Assembly: GCA_021790135.1 (NCBI GenBank)
Contig: JAJYIJ010000058.1
Coordinates: forward strand, 1-6,663
From: a bacterium
GTDB taxonomy: Bacteria; Patescibacteriota; Patescibacteriia; Magasanikbacterales; GWA2-37-8
Reading direction: 5' to 3'
DNA: 6,663 nt
Shown here: positions 4,566 through 6,663 of the stretch, piece after piece
Layout of the letters: each line of letters opens with the position of its first letter
Position numbering within the stretch: the stretch's first letter is position 1
Program-made: the position numbers and the translations under genes
The notes under the pieces: model-generated
The model's input: the letters and a program-made list of their open reading frames with translations, nothing else
Database searches by the model: none
Told to the model about the DNA's origin: nothing

Positions 4566-5008
4566 TAATCAAGCGCGCGTCGAACTTCCCGTTCGAGATC
4601 GCGCTTTTTGACGGTGGCACGCTTGTCGTATGCGTGTTTTCCGCGGGCGACGGCCACCTCAACCTTAATAAGGCGGTTTCTAGTATACATCTTCAGAGGC
4701 ACAATTGTCAAGCCTTTTTCCAAGGATTTCCCGCGTAAATAGTTAATTTCTCGTTTTTTGAGCAGAAGTGTCCGGCTGCGCGTGGGATCATAGTTTGGGA
4801 GCGGTCCGGCCGGCGCATATTTTGTGATATGGGCATTGGTAAGTTTTGCCTCATTACCATGGAAGGTTACAAAGGCACCCTTCAGACTGACAGCGCCTTT
4901 TTTGGCGGCTTTGACTTCTTGGCCGGTCAACACTAAACCCGCCTGAAACGTTTCCAGGATTTCGTAGTTGAATCGGGCTTGGCGATTTTCAGCAAGAGCG
5001 TTGGACAT
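4565..5008 (-). CDS. smpB: SsrA-binding protein SmpB
   Basis: A 147-residue basic protein of normal SmpB length. It shows the family pattern: ENRQARFNYEILETFQAGLVL (7-27), TGQEVKAAKKG (28-38), TNAHITKY (57-64), PNYDPTRSRTLLLKKREI (71-88), and a basic C-terminal tail with GKHAYDKRATVKKRDLERE (123-141). SmpB binds the tRNA-like end of tmRNA and places it in the A site, its tail lying in the empty mRNA channel. An upstream TTG at 5032 would add eight residues, but the predicted promoter covers that site and the family usually starts shortly before ENR, so the ATG at 5008 is chosen. The TAG stop shares its G with the tmRNA 5' end. Having smpB directly before ssrA supports coupled expression of the two partners. 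Confidence 0.95.
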   Translation of the reverse strand: MSNALAENRQARFNYEILETFQAGLVLTGQEVKAAKKGAVSLKGAFVTFHGNEAKLTNAHITKYAPAGPLPNYDPTRSRTLLLKKREINYLRGKSLEKGLTIVPLKMYTRNRLIKVEVAVARGKHAYDKRATVKKRDLEREVRRALD

Positions 5009-5022
5009 ACTAAAACATGCGT

Positions 5023-5051
5023 AGTGTACCAATTTATGAGGTATTCTGCAA
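5023..5051 (-). promoter_or_regulatory. Extended -10 promoter of smpB-ssrA-infC-rpmI-rplT
   Basis: On the minus strand TGGTACACT forms an extended -10 (TACACT, 5028-5023) with a weak TTGCAG 17 nt upstream (5051-5046). The start would be near 5016, leaving only about 8 nt before the smpB ATG. It is the only promoter candidate found for the translation cluster. Confidence 0.4.
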
Positions 5052-5085
5052 CGGTTGTCTTGATTCTGGTGTTTGTGATGGTGAG

Positions 5086-5114
5086 TTGATTTTTTATGGT
5101 CTTTTTGATACTCT
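5086..5114 (+). promoter_or_regulatory. Possible promoter of the membrane-protein gene
   Basis: TTGATT (5086-5091), 17 nt, then TACTCT (5109-5114) preceded by TGA, an extended -10. Transcription would start near 5121, about 8 nt before the ATG at 5129 and downstream of the alternative ATG at 5096. The match is modest. Confidence 0.35.
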
Positions 5115-5128
5115 TACGTAATAATACT

Positions 5129-5926
5129 ATGGCAATTGTACGGAAAATTTCTTTGCATCCATTGTTTGCGGCGGCGCTTGACCTCGTAGCGGCGGCGCTT
5201 GTTTTGTGGCAACTGAGCCTTGCGGCAAGTTTTTCGGTTTTCGTTGGCTGGATGGTTTTGCGCACGCTCTGGTGGTTGGTTTTGACGGAACTTTGTTACT
5301 ATCCGCCATTTGTCAGCCGCTGGCGACATTTTGCCACCTTGCTTTTTTTCAATGCCGCCTTGATGGGACTCCTTCTTTTTGTTGATTCGATTTTTTTGGT
5401 TGGCGTAGTCTACATTTTTTTAGCTTTCGTGCCAGCAGTAAGTTTTGTTCTTGTGCCCAACCGACCGGACTCTTTGTCGGTTTTGGCCAAGCCGGAACGT
5501 CGCTGGCGCCTCGCCATGACGACGCTCGCGATGGGAGGGCTCTGGGCAATGGTTAGTGCTGTTGGCGCATTCCAATTGATGAGCGGCTGGTGGCTCGTCT
5601 GGCTTTCTGTTGAAGCGCTGGGAATTTTAATTGCGGTCAGCATGTGGTGGTGGCGAGAATACGGTCGGCCGTATAGCGGACAATTTTTTATTGCCGCGGG
5701 TATTATGGCACTTATCTTCGGCGAGCTCGCCTACATTGTATATCTCTGGCCAATTGGTTATTTGGCCGTTGGATTTTTAATGGCGGCTCTCTGGTACACA
5801 CTTTGGCTTTTGCTCCGTTTTTCACTGACGCCAGAAGGTATTGATTGGCAGCGGCAGAAATGGTTTTTGATGGGAATGGCAATTGTAATAACTTTTTATT
5901 TGGTGTTGGTAGCTCGTTGGAAATAA
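5129..5926 (+). CDS. Polytopic inner-membrane protein of unknown function
   Basis: A 265-residue, very hydrophobic, tryptophan-rich protein with about eight or nine predicted membrane segments (near residues 12-33, 36-56, 67-84, 87-109, 127-147, 150-171, 184-203, 206-229 and 243-262). Short polar loops carry arginines, for example SRWRH (64-68), PNRPDSL, KPERRWRL and WWWREYGRPY. I do not recognise a family and see no transporter, enzyme or peptidase motif. An ATG at 5096 would add 11 residues; the ATG at 5129 gives a cleaner N-terminus (MAIVRK, positive before the first segment) and fits the candidate promoter. No Shine-Dalgarno site. It is divergent from smpB and 18 nt upstream of the membrane-anchored protease-like gene, suggesting an operon and perhaps a joint envelope role. 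Confidence 0.75.
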   Translation: MAIVRKISLHPLFAAALDLVAAALVLWQLSLAASFSVFVGWMVLRTLWWLVLTELCYYPPFVSRWRHFATLLFFNAALMGLLLFVDSIFLVGVVYIFLAFVPAVSFVLVPNRPDSLSVLAKPERRWRLAMTTLAMGGLWAMVSAVGAFQLMSGWWLVWLSVEALGILIAVSMWWWREYGRPYSGQFFIAAGIMALIFGELAYIVYLWPIGYLAVGFLMAALWYTLWLLLRFSLTPEGIDWQRQKWFLMGMAIVITFYLVLVARWK

Positions 5927-5944
5927 ATTTGAACTATTTTATCT

Positions 5945-6663
5945 ATGTCTTCTTTTCCCCCGCATTTACCGCCGCCGACGTGCAGCGTTCCGCAACATCG
6001 TGAATGGCAACGAATTAAAGTGATTTTGCTGGCCAGTTTTTTTGGTATTGGCGCTGGTGTGGTGGGGGCAGCAATTTTTCTAGGTTGGATTTGGACAGGC
6101 CAAGGCGTTTCCGGCGGTTGGCTGGTGACGGGCCGGGCTAATTCTCCGTCGACAGCGCTCACGAGCCAGAATTATGTTGCCGGACAAATGAGCGACAGTA
6201 TTTTTACGATTTACTCGCGTGCGCTGACTCTCGGCTCGGCAACAACGGTGTCGCCTGCCGACGAAGTGGCGCCGGCCGTGGCGGTCTTGTCGTCGGGGTG
6301 GCTCCTGGCCACACTGCCAGAATTCAATGGGCAGTTTAAAAATTGGGTGATCGCGGGGGACACTGGCATACTTTATAAAGCGACCAATGTCTTATACGAT
6401 AAACGTTCAGGCTTGGCGTACATAAAAATTACGGCCGCTGAGCCATCAACGGCTATCAATCAGGCAGAGTTAAAAGTAGTGGCTTTTTCGAGTGGAGCGA
6501 ATGTGAACGATCCGGTTTTTGTTAATGTTAATGGTTTGTGGCAGGGGAGCACCGTCATTGGCGAGGCGCCACTTTCGAACGCCGGTCACTTGGATTCGGC
6601 CCCCGCGCTTGGCGTCGTGCTTGACGGCGTCTTTCCAAACGGCGCGCCTGTTGCGGACAGTGC
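5945..6663 (+). CDS. Membrane-anchored HtrA/trypsin-like protein lacking catalytic residues, partial
   Basis: The frame is open from the ATG at 5945 to the window edge: 239 full codons, 3' end missing. Residues 1-24 are cytoplasmic and proline-rich at the start; 25-50 form one membrane segment (IKVILLASFFGIGAGVVGAA...); the rest would lie outside. From about 105 the chain recalls the two-barrel trypsin fold of HtrA proteases: AVAVLSSGWLLAT (111-123) where HtrA has its GxxxxTNxHVV segment, LYDKRSGLAYIKI (150-162) where HtrA has DLAVLKI, and DGVFPNGAPVADS (227-239) where the GNSGGPL segment is expected. On this alignment His, Asp and Ser are all replaced (Leu/Pro region, Gly, Asn), which predicts an inactive pseudo-protease, perhaps a binding protein. 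The homology is judged by eye. It lies 18 nt after the membrane protein, probably in one operon. Confidence 0.65.
   Translation, partial: MSSFPPHLPPPTCSVPQHREWQRIKVILLASFFGIGAGVVGAAIFLGWIWTGQGVSGGWLVTGRANSPSTALTSQNYVAGQMSDSIFTIYSRALTLGSATTVSPADEVAPAVAVLSSGWLLATLPEFNGQFKNWVIAGDTGILYKATNVLYDKRSGLAYIKITAAEPSTAINQAELKVVAFSSGANVNDPVFVNVNGLWQGSTVIGEAPLSNAGHLDSAPALGVVLDGVFPNGAPVADS

Noticed and set aside
4456..4738. Open frames on both strands inside or overlapping tmRNA
   Set aside because: They run through the tmRNA body and the end of smpB with no family resemblance; the only translated part expected here is the tag frame.
4933..5643. Several minus-strand open frames opposite the membrane-protein gene
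   Set aside because: They are rich in Arg, Gln and Pro, as expected for the reverse of a hydrophobic coding region, and lack start signals.

Overview
The window looks like a piece of a small bacterial genome of the Candidate Phyla Radiation (Patescibacteria, Parcubacteria-like) type. This rests on style, not on a marker gene: very compact genes, no recognisable Shine-Dalgarno site before any start, several promoters placed so that leaders would be absent or only a few bases long, and orphan short-repeat proteins beside a standard translation cluster. No gene-free stretch exceeds 300 bases.

Left part (1-2474), all on the minus strand and visibly AT-rich: a partial orphan with a proline-rich tail (1-288), a GNAT-like acetyltransferase with a degenerate acetyl-CoA loop (447-923), and a HAD-fold protein with a C-terminal extension (1209-2474). 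The HAD gene sits between two 74-nt direct repeats (1032-1105 and 2548-2621). Each repeat carries a tRNA T-arm remnant and an identical 40-nt block containing a terminator.

Middle (2583-2903), minus strand: a tRNA-Asp(GUC) gene with a perfect consensus promoter and its own terminator. Upstream of it is a long, almost continuous hairpin preceded by a second strong promoter. I read the hairpin as a candidate small RNA. Its apical loop shows CCUCCUU, the same core as the anti-Shine-Dalgarno end of 16S rRNA. This is the best candidate in the window for something undescribed.

Core cluster (2922-5008), minus strand, transcription order smpB - ssrA (tmRNA) - infC - rpmI - rplT. SmpB and tmRNA form the trans-translation ribosome rescue pair; IF3, L35 and L20 are the usual infC operon. 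The packing is extreme. The last base of the smpB stop codon is the inferred first base of mature tmRNA, and infC starts 26 nt after the tmRNA 3' end without a terminator, so the tmRNA is probably cut out of a protein-coding transcript. The predicted tmRNA tag has 23 residues and ends A-P-A-M-A.

Right part (5129-6663), plus strand, divergent from smpB: a polytopic membrane protein I do not recognise, followed after 18 nt by the 5' part of a membrane-anchored protein. That protein resembles an HtrA/trypsin-like protease domain in which all three catalytic positions appear to be replaced.
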